A DNA stretch of 64,000 bases from Magicicada septendecula. Its lineage: Eukaryota > Arthropoda > Insecta > Hemiptera > Cicadidae. Of the stretch, positions 63,634 through 64,000 are shown piece after piece. The notes beneath the pieces were generated by a model. It saw only the letters and a program-made list of their open reading frames with translations. It had not been told where the DNA came from and did no database searches. The stretch lies in NCBI GenBank assembly GCA_034769895.1, contig CM068372.1, positions 238,538,343-238,602,342 of the forward strand, given 5' to 3'. The position numbers and the translations under genes are program-made. How positions within the stretch are numbered: the first letter of the stretch is position 1; each line of letters starts with the position of its first letter.

Positions 63634-64000
63634 CAGTAGACTCCCTCTTAACTGGTCTCGGTAAACCGGCCATCGGATTAACCGTCCACATTTTATGTAC
63701 CGAATAATTTTTTTCCCATTGTTTGTCATTTGTTTATTCGTGGGTAACATGTTATTGTTACCATCTCTCTCTTTTCTGATCGATTGACAAGCGTTTTTCA
63801 TTTGTTTTTGTATACCTTCCTAAATAATATACGCGTCAGTATGTATATTGAAAGGTGAAAAGCACCGTTATTTTGTTTTTAAACAAATAAACCTATTTTG
63901 AAACATCTGATGTGCTATATTTATTCGAAAAACGGTCGTTTAACATCCGTATAGAAAATTATACGACAAATTTTCGGATTAACCAGCCGTTTTGCCAACC
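63634..64000 (+). mobile_element. pogo/Tigger-like MITE, cut by window end
   Basis: After a TA, the sequence starts CAGTAGACTCCCTCTTAACT and continues with GGTAAACCGGCC, resembling pogo/Tigger termini. Near the window end (63973-64000) cggattaaccagccgttttg is an inverted, diverged copy of the inner terminal repeat. About 370 bp are visible with no transposase frame, so it is non-autonomous and the 3' tip lies outside. Confidence 0.6.

Overview
The window looks like AT-rich, repeat-dense nuclear DNA of a metazoan, most likely an arthropod and probably an insect. The signs are very long (AC)n tracts, Tc1, mariner and pogo relics, Helitrons, DINE-1-like (Helentron-derived) elements, a Penelope-like element, a BEL/Pao fossil and a Polinton fossil, and the lack of any dense gene layout. 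No taxon is named by the sequence itself. There are no rRNA genes, convincing tRNA genes, CRISPR arrays or bacterial-style operons.

Host gene content is almost nil. The only good candidate is a short GC-rich exon at the left edge (6-75, +). It encodes a signal-peptide-like stretch and ends in a consensus splice donor, so much or all of the window may be the first intron of that gene, or intron plus intergenic DNA. A second, weak exon candidate lies at 15563-15708 and is not in phase with the first.

Layout: 2.3-7.5 kb holds a Tc1-like relic, a non-autonomous Helitron with both ends intact, and a mariner relic made of two inverted 5' halves. 9.8-17.8 kb holds a short tandem duplication, a LINE tail relic, a dispersed repeat and long microsatellites. 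17.9-20.9 kb is one DINE/HINE-like element with another inserted in it, directly abutting a Polinton/Maverick fossil (20.9-23.3 kb). 23.5-24.8 kb holds a second copy of the dispersed repeat and a Helitron fragment coding for a helicase N-terminus. 29.4-32.1 kb has a LINE reverse-transcriptase relic and a Penelope-like element with a hammerhead-like tail. 33.3-36.4 kb has two more HINE copies. 37.3 kb has a small MITE, 43.0-43.6 kb a LINE relic, 45.0-50.1 kb a BEL/Pao fossil with one LTR, and 56.0-56.6 kb a solo-LTR-like segment. 59.1-62.3 kb has two further HINE copies, one carrying a LINE tail with a 12-bp target duplication, and 63.6 kb to the end is a pogo/Tigger-like MITE.

The most distinctive system is the HINE family: at least six copies with subterminal inverted repeats, a GTCT/GT microsatellite, central tandem units of about 165 bp and a 3' hairpin. 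This matches the known plan of Drosophila DINE-1 and related Helentron derivatives. In three copies the core also carries a long (AC)n tract in a conserved frame of unique sequence. All coordinates of relics are estimates from reading, unless terminal motifs are stated.
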